Positions 13,943-21,333 of a DNA stretch of 64,000 nucleotides are shown piece by piece (position 1 is the stretch's first letter; every line of letters begins with the position of its first letter). The DNA is from an uncultured Lachnospiraceae bacterium. GTDB taxonomy: Bacteria; Bacillota; Clostridia; Lachnospirales; Lachnospiraceae. The stretch is taken from NCBI GenBank assembly GCA_910579325.1, contig CAJTTU010000001.1, forward strand, positions 18,396-82,395, read 5' to 3'. A model generated the notes under the pieces. That model did no database searches, was not told the origin of the DNA, and was given only the letters and a program-made list of their open reading frames with translations. The position numbers were made by a program, and so were the translations under genes.

Positions 13943-16152
13943 TGTACAGGATTACGGTCACGACTGCGGGAGAAACCTTTCCCCTGCACGATATGCGGGA
14001 CGGCGACCTGCGGGTTATCGGGCCGGTTGTGGATTTGGAGATGGGCCGGACAGGAAGCTTGTGCTTCTCGGTTCCGGCAGTCCATCCATATGCGGATAAA
14101 ATTCAGCCGCTGGCCAGCGAAATTTGTGTATATAACGATGATGAGCCGATATTTTGCGGTCGGCACATAGGGAGCCAGGAGGATTTTTACCGGACCGGAA
14201 AAATGGAGTGCGAGGGGGAATTGAGCTATCTGCTGGACAGCATCCAGCGCCCCTATGAGTTTAAAGGCAGCATTCCGGATTTTTTTATGCGGTGCCTGGA
14301 AGCGCATAACAGCCAGGTGGAAAGCAGGAAACAGTTCGCGGCGGGGAATGTGACAGTGATTGACAGCAACAATTATATCAATCGGTCAAATTCCAGCCAC
14401 TCCACCACCATGGAGGCTATGCAGGAAAAACTGGTTGGCACACATGGCGGATATCTGCGCGTGCGCCATGTGGGAAACACCAGATACCTGGATTATGTAT
14501 CTGACTATGGAGGGATTAACAGCCAGGTGATCCGGTTCGGGGAAAATCTGCTTGACTTGTCCAGGAGCGTGGATCCGGCAAGTATCATTACCGCTTTAAT
14601 CCCCGTAGGCGCTGAACTGGATGACGGCACAAAAGTGGATATCATGGGGGTGAATGGCGGGAAGGATTATATCTATGACCAGGCGGCGGTGGAAACCTAT
14701 GGCTGGATCTGGGGGACAAAGGAATGGGAAGATGTGACGCTCCCTGAGAACCTTTTACGGAAAGCGCAGGCATACCTGCAGGAATGTACGGTGCTGCCGG
14801 CAACGCTGGAGTTAAACGCACTTGATCTGTCTATGTTATCGATAGATATCGAAAAATTGAAGCTGGGATACTGGACAAAAGTAGAAAGCCCGCCCCATCA
14901 TATCAGCGCTGACTTTATGCTGTCGAAAATGCACCTGGATCTTGAAAATCCCATAAATAATACCATTACTCTTGGCCGTGTGCTGCCGGTTTTTACCGGA
15001 GCGGCAAACCGCCAGATGCGGGAGGTATCCGCGAAGGTTGACCGGATGGGGGTGACACTGAATAAAAATATAGAGAGGGCCGTGGACAACGCTACAAAGC
15101 TGATTACGGGCGGAACCGGCGGATACGTGGTCCTGGACATAGAGGATGAAAACGGGGAGCGTTCCCTTCCCTGGCGCATTCTGATTATGGACAGCCCGGA
15201 TAAAACGCAGGCAAAAAGCGTGATCCAGTTTAACCGTAACGGCATCGGCTTTTCCACGACTGGCATAGGCGGCCCATACCGAAACGCCTGGACGATAGAC
15301 GGGAACCTGGTGGCGGACTTTATCACCACCGGCACGATGCTGGCGGACCGTATCAGAGGCGGCACACTGGAACTGGGAGGGATGGCGAATAAAGGCGGCG
15401 TTATCATAATCAGGGATGCCAATGGTAAAGAGATCGGCAGATGGGATAAGGACGGTCTGGTGGCTACCAAAGGATCATTCCCGGCCGGGCTGATCAGTGG
15501 GAAAATAACGGCGGATCAGATTGATGCTACAAACCTGGAAGTCAATGCCGCCAATATTAAAGGAACACTGAACGCTAATCAAATCAATGCGGATTCCCTG
15601 ACGATTAATGGGAAGCAGATCACGGCGGGCTCCATCGGAAAAGAACGGTTCAATTCCGGGGTAAGCAGCTGGGTTGGCGACATTGCGGCGGATAAAATAA
15701 AAACGGTTGAGCTGAGTGCGGACCGGATATATCCCAATCACGAAGGGTTCATCTGGTTCCCGCGCGGGCCTGTGCTGGTAACCCGGCTGCAGATAGACAG
15801 GGGCAGCAGCGTTACCTGTGTGGGGGGAATGTGCGGCACAAACGACTATCCATTTGCGCAGGGCTGGTTCAACTCCATCAATGGCAGCTCATCAAGAAAG
15901 TTAAAAAAGGATATTAAGCCTTATTCCGGGGGCCTGGACGTGGTTATGAAAACCGATGTAAAAAAATATCGAATGAAAAGTGATGAAACGGGACGGATAA
16001 GATTTGGATTTATTTCCGAGGATGCTCCGGAGGAGCTGGCAACAAGTGAACGCGAAGGAATCGACCTGTATAACTGTATCGGTGTGGCATTCAGCGCCAT
16101 ACAGGAGCTGCAGGGGCAGATCGAGAAGATGAAAGGAGGAAATGTGGCATGA
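13942..16152 (+). CDS. Tail-tip protein with C-terminal S74 self-cleaving chaperone
   Basis: 736 residues. The N-terminal ~350 resemble Tal/gp37-type baseplate proteins ('LEMGRTGSLCFSVPAVHPY', 'GELSYLLDSIQRPYE', 'KLGYWTKVESPP'). A linker with repeated 'AGLISGKITADQID', 'LNANQINADSLTING' forms a beta-helix-like stalk. The last ~90 residues are a peptidase S74 domain: 'SSSRKLKKDIKPYSGGLDVV', then 'RFGFISEDAPEEL' and 'LYNCIGVAFSAIQELQ'. The Ser-Lys pair in SSRKLKKD would cut the domain off after it has helped trimer folding. It overlaps the next gene by 4 bases. Confidence 0.87.
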   Translation: MYRITVTTAGETFPLHDMRDGDLRVIGPVVDLEMGRTGSLCFSVPAVHPYADKIQPLASEICVYNDDEPIFCGRHIGSQEDFYRTGKMECEGELSYLLDSIQRPYEFKGSIPDFFMRCLEAHNSQVESRKQFAAGNVTVIDSNNYINRSNSSHSTTMEAMQEKLVGTHGGYLRVRHVGNTRYLDYVSDYGGINSQVIRFGENLLDLSRSVDPASIITALIPVGAELDDGTKVDIMGVNGGKDYIYDQAAVETYGWIWGTKEWEDVTLPENLLRKAQAYLQECTVLPATLELNALDLSMLSIDIEKLKLGYWTKVESPPHHISADFMLSKMHLDLENPINNTITLGRVLPVFTGAANRQMREVSAKVDRMGVTLNKNIERAVDNATKLITGGTGGYVVLDIEDENGERSLPWRILIMDSPDKTQAKSVIQFNRNGIGFSTTGIGGPYRNAWTIDGNLVADFITTGTMLADRIRGGTLELGGMANKGGVIIIRDANGKEIGRWDKDGLVATKGSFPAGLISGKITADQIDATNLEVNAANIKGTLNANQINADSLTINGKQITAGSIGKERFNSGVSSWVGDIAADKIKTVELSADRIYPNHEGFIWFPRGPVLVTRLQIDRGSSVTCVGGMCGTNDYPFAQGWFNSINGSSSRKLKKDIKPYSGGLDVVMKTDVKKYRMKSDETGRIRFGFISEDAPEELATSEREGIDLYNCIGVAFSAIQELQGQIEKMKGGNVA

Positions 16153-16352
16153 ACGGTACTCTGACATTTGACTATGACAAGATAGAACGGGCGGCGATGC
16201 TGCTGAATCATATCCAGATAACCGGAGTAGGGCAGGCGCGCATCCTGGCCGAACTTGGCGGCATTTTGGAGGATGGCAGACCGTATGGGCCGGAAAACAA
16301 GGAGGTTGACGCACAGGCTTTTGCTGACCGAGAGAAAAAGGAGGAGAAGTGA
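16149..16352 (+). CDS. Small hypothetical phage protein
   Basis: 67 residues with a strong ribosome site (AAAGGAGGAA). '[20 protein letters not shown]' suggests one helix, followed by '[16 protein letters not shown]'. The C-terminus is charged. No family is recognised. It is tightly coupled to the tail-tip gene (4-base overlap) and to the collagen-like gene after it, so it may be part of the fibre or tail-tip assembly. Confidence 0.6.
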   Translation: MNGTLTFDYDKIERAAMLLNHIQITGVGQARILAELGGILEDGRPYGPENKEVDAQAFADREKKEEK

Positions 16353-16915
16353 GGGATATAAAAGAAATCCTGAATGGAATCCTGCGTGCCGTTTATGGCC
16401 GGGAAGTGAGGCAGGATATCCACGATGGAATCGAAGCCGGCTATACCATCGCTACCGAATCCAGGACGGCGGCAGAAGCGGCGGCAAAATCTGCGGCCGA
16501 ATCAAAAAGCGGCGCCGATGCGGCGATAGAAAGGGCCGATGAGGCGGTAAAAGAGGCGGGAGAAGCTGCAAAAAGGGCTGACGCGGCCGCCGGCACGGCT
16601 AATGGAGTGGCGGATGATTTACGCGGCCGTCTGGAAGCAGGAGAGTTCATTGGGCCGGTGGGCCCCAAAGGGGATAAAGGTGATACCGGGGCGACCGGCC
16701 CGCAGGGACCGCAAGGCATCCAGGGAGAAAAAGGGGAAAAGGGAGAAAAAGGAGAACAAGGAGCCAGCGGCATCATGGTCCCCATAAGCGGCATGTTTAG
16801 CCTGGAAGGGGATAAGGACGGGAATCTGTGGGCTTATTACGCGGATGGGGATAGCGCTCCGGAATTTGAAACGGATGAAAATGGAAACATTTACTACATT
16901 ACGCCGGTGGCGTAG
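16349..16915 (+). CDS. Collagen-like tail fibre protein 1
   Basis: 188 residues, GTG start after GAGGAG (16341-16346). Residues 1-90 are Ala-rich coiled coil with many 'AAxxAxxA' steps. Then about 12 Gly-X-Y triplets follow ([18 protein letters not shown] onward), and a ~50-residue globular tip. This is a trimeric fibre layout: coiled-coil base, collagen shaft, small head. Phage collagen repeats form triple helices in tail fibres. The tip ends '[12 protein letters not shown]'. It is followed 12 bases later by a second collagen-like gene, suggesting two stacked or alternative fibres. Confidence 0.8.
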   Translation: MRDIKEILNGILRAVYGREVRQDIHDGIEAGYTIATESRTAAEAAAKSAAESKSGADAAIERADEAVKEAGEAAKRADAAAGTANGVADDLRGRLEAGEFIGPVGPKGDKGDTGATGPQGPQGIQGEKGEKGEKGEQGASGIMVPISGMFSLEGDKDGNLWAYYADGDSAPEFETDENGNIYYITPVA

Positions 16916-16927
16916 AGAGGAGGGAAA

Positions 16928-17707
16928 ATGCCTAAAACGTGGATTGGAAACTTTAAAGGACCGAAAGGTGATAAAGGAGACGTAGGCGCAACCGGCCCGC
17001 AGGGTCCACAGGGAGAACAGGGCATCCAGGGCAATCCGGGAGAAAAAGGAGAAAAGGGGGAAAAAGGCGATACCGGGCCTCGGGGACCGCAGGGACCGGC
17101 TGGCCCTGCTGGAGGGATGGATGAAAATACCACGGTTACCTTTAACGTGCCGGAAACGTACACGGCTCCGGCTTCGGGCGATACCATTAAAACGTTGTTC
17201 GGGAAAGCCGCAAAGGGGCTATCCGATCTGTTTTCTGCAATAGGCGTGTTAGCCAGTCTGAAAACGGTGGAAAAATCTACTCTGGTGGCGGCGGTTAATG
17301 AGCTGGCGGATGGAAAGCTTGACGCATCTAAACTTGTTGCTTCTACAAACATTACAGAGCCGGGTTTTGTGATGGATGGGAAAATGATCTCGGAGGCGTT
17401 GGCTGAATTATATAGTAATTCGGGTGGCAATTTAAGCGTAACCCTTCTGGGACAAGGTGGAGCTGCAAACAAGGAAGAAACTGTAAACTTAACAGAAAGC
17501 ATAAGTGGATATCCTTTGCTATGCATTGCATGCAACAATTTTTCAATGATGGTGCCCACCTCGCTTTTCAAAACAAATGTTTTAAACCGATTAACATGGA
17601 TCCAGTATACAGCAACAGTCACATATGTCACAGATACCATGGTTAAGATGTTACAAAGTAGCAATAATGCTAACATTGCGGTAAAGTTTTATGGGGTTAA
17701 ATGGTAA
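16928..17707 (+). CDS. Collagen-like receptor-binding protein with switchable C-terminus
   Basis: 259 residues. A short N-terminal anchor (MPKTWIGNFKGPK) is followed by about 18 Gly-X-Y triplets to residue 62, a helical 'IGVLASLKTVEKSTLVAAVNELADGKLD' neck and a C-terminal binding domain of about 95 residues. The reading frame crosses a 14-bp repeat (17406-17419) encoding LYSN. The same repeat in inverted orientation lies at 18019-18032, fused to another C-terminal coding segment. The present tip (residues ~165-259) is AT-rich relative to the shaft. It is probably the host-receptor contact, exchanged by DNA inversion. Confidence 0.8.
   Translation: MPKTWIGNFKGPKGDKGDVGATGPQGPQGEQGIQGNPGEKGEKGEKGDTGPRGPQGPAGPAGGMDENTTVTFNVPETYTAPASGDTIKTLFGKAAKGLSDLFSAIGVLASLKTVEKSTLVAAVNELADGKLDASKLVASTNITEPGFVMDGKMISEALAELYSNSGGNLSVTLLGQGGAANKEETVNLTESISGYPLLCIACNNFSMMVPTSLFKTNVLNRLTWIQYTATVTYVTDTMVKMLQSSNNANIAVKFYGVKW
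17406..17419 (+). repeat. Left inverted repeat of the invertible fibre segment
   Basis: AATTATATAGTAAT, inside the fibre gene and encoding part of ELYSN. An exact inverted copy is at 18019-18032. A further CT two to three bases upstream is also shared. Confidence 0.75.
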
Positions 17708-18032
17708 ACCCACAATCCCGAACTCCCGGACACATTATTGCCACCAGAATACATAGTAACAGTTATTTTGCCATTCATTGCACGAATTTCAGATATTCCT
17801 TGTGCTGGAAATTGTGAGGATACTGTACTATAGAAAGCTTTGGTGTTACCGCTGGCGATCGAAACCCACGGAATAAACATACTAAATGCGTCGCTTGATG
17901 TAAAATTTGTATTGAGCCTATGCGCCTCGACATATATGGCTATACAATCATCTGGCACATCATTGATCGACACGCCGACATTGCAAAGCGCGTATCCAGC
18001 GAGTTTCCATTGTTGCTTATTACTATATAATT
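17689..18032 (-). pseudogene. Silent alternative fibre C-terminus
   Basis: The minus strand is open from the inverted repeat through about 114 codons to a TAA at 17689-17691. It reads LYSNKQQWKLAGYALCNVG onward and ends LWVYHLTP. It has no promoter, ribosome site or credible start in this orientation; the first in-frame GTG (17973) is internal. It has the size of the tip it would replace. It is a stored cassette, not a decayed gene, and becomes the 3' end of the fibre gene on inversion. Confidence 0.7.
18019..18032 (-). repeat. Right inverted repeat of the invertible fibre segment
   Basis: Exact reverse complement of 17406-17419, in the same codon phase when read on the minus strand. Confidence 0.75.
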
Positions 18033-18070
18033 GAGAAAAACACGAAAAAACGAATCAAAAACGAAAAATC

Positions 18071-18092
18071 AGGGCCATAAGGCTCTTTTTTT
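18071..18092 (+). terminator. Terminator after the invertible segment
   Basis: A 6-bp stem AGGGCC/GGCTCT with loop ATAA is followed by eight T. It lies outside the inverted repeats, so it would end transcription in either orientation. Confidence 0.7.
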
Positions 18093-18125
18093 AATACATA
18101 AAAATCCAAAAGGAGGATCAAAAAA

Positions 18126-18824
18126 ATGATTGAAGCTATGAAATTTCCAGATGGCACGGAACTGACAGGCCGGATTAAGGTATCTGGCCATTACTGCACG
18201 ATTATGAATCTGTCCGGACCGATTCCGGAGGACACCAGCCTGATCGAGCTTCAGACGGTAGCAGGGCAGGTATACGGCAAAATCGAAGGGTATACGACAT
18301 TATACAAGACGTTGGAGGACGGTGTGGTCCTGTCCAACGATGGCTCCGTATACCAGGAGCCAGAACCGGTAGAGCCATATGTGCCGACGCTGGCAGAACT
18401 GCAGGCTACCAAAAAAGCGGAGGTATCGGCTGCCTGTGAACAGATCATCTATAGCGGCATTACCGTAAAGTTGCCCTCTGGCCCGGAACGCTTTTCATTG
18501 ACCGAAAAGGATCAGATCAATCTTTTTGGCAAGCAGGCACAGTTGGCCAACGGCGTCGATCAGCTGGAGTATCACCAGGACGGGCATCCATGTCGCTATT
18601 ATAGTGCTGCGGAGATACTGCAGATCATCACGGCAGCCATGGAACACGTCTCTTACCACACTACATACTGCAACAGCCTTAACATGTGGATCGCCGGCGT
18701 CGGGACGGCAGAGGAGCTGGAAGCTATTTTTTATGGCGCGGATGTGCCTGTGGAATACCAGTCGGAGGTATTAAAAGATTACCTTGCAAAGATCATGGGA
18801 GGGACAGATGAGATCACTGTGTAA
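18126..18824 (+). CDS. Phage tail-associated protein with DUF4376-like C-terminus
   Basis: 232 residues after a strong AAAGGAGG site. Residues 1-75 form a small beta domain. The region from 'LQATKKAEVSAACEQIIYSGI' to the end resembles DUF4376-type C-termini found in phage fibre and fibre-assembly proteins, including 'RFSLTEKDQINLFG' and 'YYSAAEILQIITAAMEHVSYH' (in part). The family's role is not established; placement after fibre genes suggests a fibre accessory or chaperone. Its end overlaps the next gene by 17 bases. Confidence 0.7.
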   Translation: MIEAMKFPDGTELTGRIKVSGHYCTIMNLSGPIPEDTSLIELQTVAGQVYGKIEGYTTLYKTLEDGVVLSNDGSVYQEPEPVEPYVPTLAELQATKKAEVSAACEQIIYSGITVKLPSGPERFSLTEKDQINLFGKQAQLANGVDQLEYHQDGHPCRYYSAAEILQIITAAMEHVSYHTTYCNSLNMWIAGVGTAEELEAIFYGADVPVEYQSEVLKDYLAKIMGGTDEITV

Positions 18825-19242
18825 ACTGTTATTTTTATTTGCTGTCGGCGGCATCCTATATGCGGCAATAGAAATCCTTTGGAGAGGGTATACACACTGG
18901 ACTATGGCTGTTCTGGGCGGTGCCTGTTTTGTGATTTGTGGCGGCCTGAATGAGTGGCTATCCTGGGATACATCGCTGTGGATACAGGCGTTACTCTGTT
19001 GCTTGGCTATTACGGTGGCAGAGCTGGCAGCAGGACTGATACTTAATCTGTGGCTGGACTTGGGCATCTGGGATTACAGCAGCCTGCCATCTAATCTGGT
19101 GGGACAGATATGTCTGGGATATTCTTGTTTATGGTATTTATTATCAATACCGGCGATTGTGCTGGATGATTGGATACGGTACTGGTTTTTCCAAGAGGAG
19201 CATCCCAGGTACAATTTAACTTTTCAAAGGAGGACGAAGTGA
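18808..19242 (+). CDS. CmpB-family (ABC transporter type IV-like) membrane protein
   Basis: 144 residues from the ATG at 18808, which follows GGGAGGGACAG. Four to five membrane segments are visible. 'AAIEILWRGYTHWTMAVLGG', 'WLDLGIWDYSSLPSNLVGQI' and 'IVLDDWIRYWFF' are characteristic of the PF06541 CmpB-like family, usually chromosomal in Clostridia. Its presence between tail and holin genes of a prophage is unusual. It may be a host-derived moron or a lysis-module membrane protein. It is translationally coupled to the short gene that follows. Confidence 0.75.
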   Translation: MRSLCKLLFLFAVGGILYAAIEILWRGYTHWTMAVLGGACFVICGGLNEWLSWDTSLWIQALLCCLAITVAELAAGLILNLWLDLGIWDYSSLPSNLVGQICLGYSCLWYLLSIPAIVLDDWIRYWFFQEEHPRYNLTFQRRTK

Positions 19243-19349
19243 GAAAAATCATTGTAATAGCAGCATTGATCTTAGCCGGCCTGTATGGTGCCGGCTATTA
19301 TTCTGTCCTTCACAGCCTGGGGGCGGTGGACAGAAATTATTATGCGTGA
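19239..19349 (+). CDS. 36-residue single-pass membrane peptide
   Basis: GTG start at 19239 overlapping the previous stop, with AAAGGAGG (19227-19234) upstream. The peptide begins MRKIIVIAALILAGLYGAGY, a basic start plus one membrane span, and ends 'SLGAVDRNYYA'. It ends 15 bases before the holin ATG. The size, position and single span resemble small lysis-module proteins such as spanin-like or pinholin-like peptides, but no family is recognised. Confidence 0.55.
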   Translation: MRKIIVIAALILAGLYGAGYYSVLHSLGAVDRNYYA

Positions 19350-19364
19350 GGAGGGGAAAATACC

Positions 19365-19799
19365 ATGAAGAATATGTTATGCACAATTGTCGGAATTGTG
19401 GGAAGCTGGCTGGCTTCTGTTTTTGGTGGCTGGGATGCAGCCTTGCAAACGCTTCTGATTTTTATGGGGGCGGATTACATAACCGGGCTGCTTGTAGCCG
19501 GCGTGTTCAAAAAAAGTGAAAAGACGGAAAATGGAGCGCTGGAAAGTCGCGCTGGATGGATGGGCTTGTGTCGCAAAGGCGTTACACTGCTGGTTGTATT
19601 GGTGGCCTATCGACTGGATCTTGTGATTGGGCTGAAATACATCAGGGATGCTGTTATTATCGCGTTCATAGCTAATGAAACGATTTCCATTATTGAAAAT
19701 GCAGGATTAATGGGAATCCCGATTCCTGCTGTTATTATGCGGGCTATTGAAATACTGAAAAAGAAAGTGGATAGTGAAGGGGGTGAAGATCATGAGTAA
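19365..19799 (+). CDS. Phage holin (toxin-secretion/lysis holin family)
   Basis: 144 residues with three hydrophobic spans. 'LLIFMGADYITGLLVAGVF', 'SRAGWMGLCRKGVTLLVVLVAYRLD' (in parts) and 'IRDAVIIAFIANETISIIENAGLMGIPIP' (in parts) match the PF05105 holin family. It would form membrane lesions that release the endolysin. It overlaps the endolysin gene by 8 bases and is preceded by GAGGGGAA. Confidence 0.9.
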   Translation: MKNMLCTIVGIVGSWLASVFGGWDAALQTLLIFMGADYITGLLVAGVFKKSEKTENGALESRAGWMGLCRKGVTLLVVLVAYRLDLVIGLKYIRDAVIIAFIANETISIIENAGLMGIPIPAVIMRAIEILKKKVDSEGGEDHE

Positions 19800-21015
19800 C
19801 AGTCCATTGGTAGCCTACGCCAACATTTCACCGAACAGAACCAGCCCACGCGCCAAACCCATTGACAGGATCACACCGCATTGTGTTGTAGGTCAGTTAT
19901 CCTGTGAAAGCATCTGTGGGTGTTTCACAAGCCCGTCACGGCAGGCCAGCTGCAACTATGGGATCGGTGTGGATGGCCGTGTGGCAATGGCCGTGGAAGA
20001 AAAAGACCGCTCATGGTGTTCTTCCAGCGGCGAAAATGATCACAGAGCTGTTACAATTGAGTGTGCCAGCGATAAAACAGTGCCGTATGCCATGAATGAA
20101 AAGGTGCATGCTTCCCTGATCGACCTGTGCGTCGATATTTGCGAGCGCAATGGGAAAAAGTGGATGCTGTGGCTGGGAGATAAACAAAAAACACTTGCTT
20201 ACAGTCCCGCGCCGGATGAAATGGTGATTACGGTACACCGCTGGTTCGCAAACAAAAGCTGTCCGGGGGATTGGCTTTATTCCCGTTTGGGGGATTTGGC
20301 CGCACAGGTCACTGCAAGGCTAAACACGGACAAGACATTGATCATAGGACAGTCACAGGCAACAGTGGAGCAGATGCGGGCATACATTAAAAAAGTAAAC
20401 CCCTCTGTGGCACAGTCCGTCCTTGACATGATTCCGCTGTATATTACAGAGGGCGGTATAGAGGGAGTCCGGGGAGATATTGCTTTTGCGCAGTCCTGCC
20501 TGGAGACGGGCAATTTTACCTTTAAGGACACTGCCGTAACCCTGGATCAAAATAATTTCTGCGGCATGGGAGTAACCGAAAGGGGCATGAAAGGTAACTC
20601 CTTTGCTACACCGCAGGAAGGCATCCGGGCGCAAATCCAGCATCTAAAAGCGTACGCGACTGCTGATCCGCTGGCTGGGGCCTGTATTGACCCCAGATAC
20701 AAGTGGGTGGAGAAGGGATGCGCCCCCTATGTGGAGTGGCTGGGGCAGAAGGAAAACCCTGCAGGGAAAGGATGGGCAGCTGGCGAAAGGTATGGGGAGA
20801 AAATGTTGAATATTATGCGCTCAATCATTGATATGCCATCTGCCGGTTCTGCCGTCCCGTTTTTAGTCAAGACTGACGATCAGGATATTTTTCCAGAGCC
20901 GCCAGTCGGAAGGACCGGACCGGGGACATTCACAATTGTGGAGGTGCAGGGAGATTGGGGCAGGCTAAAAAGCGGTGCGGGCTGGATTTGTCTTAAAGGC
21001 TCTGTGGTTATGTAA
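19792..21015 (+). CDS. Bifunctional endolysin: amidase plus glucosaminidase
   Basis: 407 residues from ATG 19792 (a purine-rich site lies upstream; an in-frame GTG at 19774 is less likely). Residues 1-175 are an amidase_2/PGRP-type N-acetylmuramoyl-L-alanine amidase, with 'ITPHCVVGQ' holding a zinc His, 'NYGIGVDG', and 'HRWFANKSCPGDWLY' with the distal His and Cys. Residues ~205-350 are a glucosaminidase: 'IAFAQSCLETGNFTF', 'NNFCGMGV', 'EGIRAQIQHLKAY'. The last ~60 residues resemble an SH3-type wall-binding domain ('VEVQGDWGRLKSGAGWI'). Two cutting activities plus a binding domain are common in clostridial phage lysins. Confidence 0.92.
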   Translation: MSNSPLVAYANISPNRTSPRAKPIDRITPHCVVGQLSCESICGCFTSPSRQASCNYGIGVDGRVAMAVEEKDRSWCSSSGENDHRAVTIECASDKTVPYAMNEKVHASLIDLCVDICERNGKKWMLWLGDKQKTLAYSPAPDEMVITVHRWFANKSCPGDWLYSRLGDLAAQVTARLNTDKTLIIGQSQATVEQMRAYIKKVNPSVAQSVLDMIPLYITEGGIEGVRGDIAFAQSCLETGNFTFKDTAVTLDQNNFCGMGVTERGMKGNSFATPQEGIRAQIQHLKAYATADPLAGACIDPRYKWVEKGCAPYVEWLGQKENPAGKGWAAGERYGEKMLNIMRSIIDMPSAGSAVPFLVKTDDQDIFPEPPVGRTGPGTFTIVEVQGDWGRLKSGAGWICLKGSVVM

Positions 21016-21091
21016 GCATAAAAAGTAATAAATCAATATGTCCTACTTTTGTCCTATTTACTCTTTATTTCCCGGTTCTTTTCTTCGTAGC

Positions 21092-21130
21092 AAAAAAGCC
21101 GAAAACCCGCATTCCCGCTAAGCTTTCGAC
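21092..21130 (-). terminator. Terminator of the tRNA-Lys gene
   Basis: On the minus strand GTCGAAA (21130-21124) pairs with TTTCGGC (21104-21098), followed by six T. It lies 6 bases downstream of the tRNA 3' end. Confidence 0.7.
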
Positions 21131-21136
21131 TTTCTA

Positions 21137-21209
21137 TGCGCCTCCAGGGGTTCGAACCCTGGACACCCTGATTAAGAGTCAGGTGCTCTTCCAGCTGAGC
21201 TAGAGGCGC
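21137..21209 (-). tRNA. tRNA-Lys (anticodon CTT)
   Basis: The minus strand folds as a full cloverleaf. Acceptor GCGCCTC pairs with GAGGCGC; the D arm is GCTC/GAGC, the anticodon stem CCTGA/TCAGG with loop CTCTTAA, and the T arm CAGGG/CCCTG with loop TTCGAAC. The anticodon CTT reads AAG (Lys). The discriminator is A, and CCA is not encoded. Its 3' end faces the prophage, making it the likely integration target. Confidence 0.95.
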
Positions 21210-21246
21210 TTCTTGATGTTGTGCTGTTTTCTTTAGCACGTCGAAT

Positions 21247-21275
21247 ATTATATAACATTCCGGTGGGTTTGACAA
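21247..21275 (-). promoter_or_regulatory. Promoter of tRNA-Lys
   Basis: On the minus strand TTGTCA (21275-21270) and TATAAT (21252-21247) have a 17-base spacer. The expected start lies about 30 bases before the tRNA. Confidence 0.8.
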
Positions 21276-21333
21276 GTCTTTTTTTGAAAAAATTTAAAAT
21301 ATTTTTACGAAAATATTCCAAAAGGTTTAAAAG

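Larger units (their letters stand above)
17406..18032. mobile_element. Invertible DNA segment carrying two alternative fibre tips
   Basis: The 627-bp stretch is bounded by exact 14-bp inverted repeats. It carries two convergent coding segments that overlap by 19 bases at their ends (17689-17707). One is the current fibre tip on plus, the other a silent tip on minus. Both repeats are in the same codon phase (LYSN), so inversion would swap the tip and keep the frame. No recombinase gene lies in the window, so the enzyme must be supplied from the unseen left part of the prophage or by the host. Confidence 0.7.
1..21136. mobile_element. Prophage, HK97-type siphovirus, right portion
   Basis: A continuous late-gene block in standard order is visible: HNH, TerS, TerL, portal, protease, capsid, connectors, tail tube, tail chaperone, tape measure, tail tip, fibres, holin, endolysin. 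All genes are on the plus strand and many overlap by 1 to 20 bases. No integrase, repressor or replication gene lies in the window, so the left end is off the window. The block stops after the endolysin at 21015, and a tRNA-Lys gene follows with its 3' end facing the phage. That is the usual position for an attachment site, so the right boundary is placed between 21016 and about 21165. No second copy of the tRNA end can be seen here, so the exact att core is not fixed. Confidence 0.9.

Noticed and set aside
17840..18034. 64-residue plus-strand open frame within the invertible segment
   Set aside because: It is antisense to the stored fibre tip, has no ribosome site, and is better explained by that cassette.
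16928..18125. Diversity-generating retroelement as source of fibre variation
   Set aside because: No reverse transcriptase, no template/variable repeat pair with adenine-specific differences; the inverted repeats explain the layout.
21054..21275. 73-residue minus-strand open frame with 'QLEEHLTLNQGVQGSNPW'
   Set aside because: It is the translation of the tRNA-Lys gene and its flanks, a well-known false protein signature.
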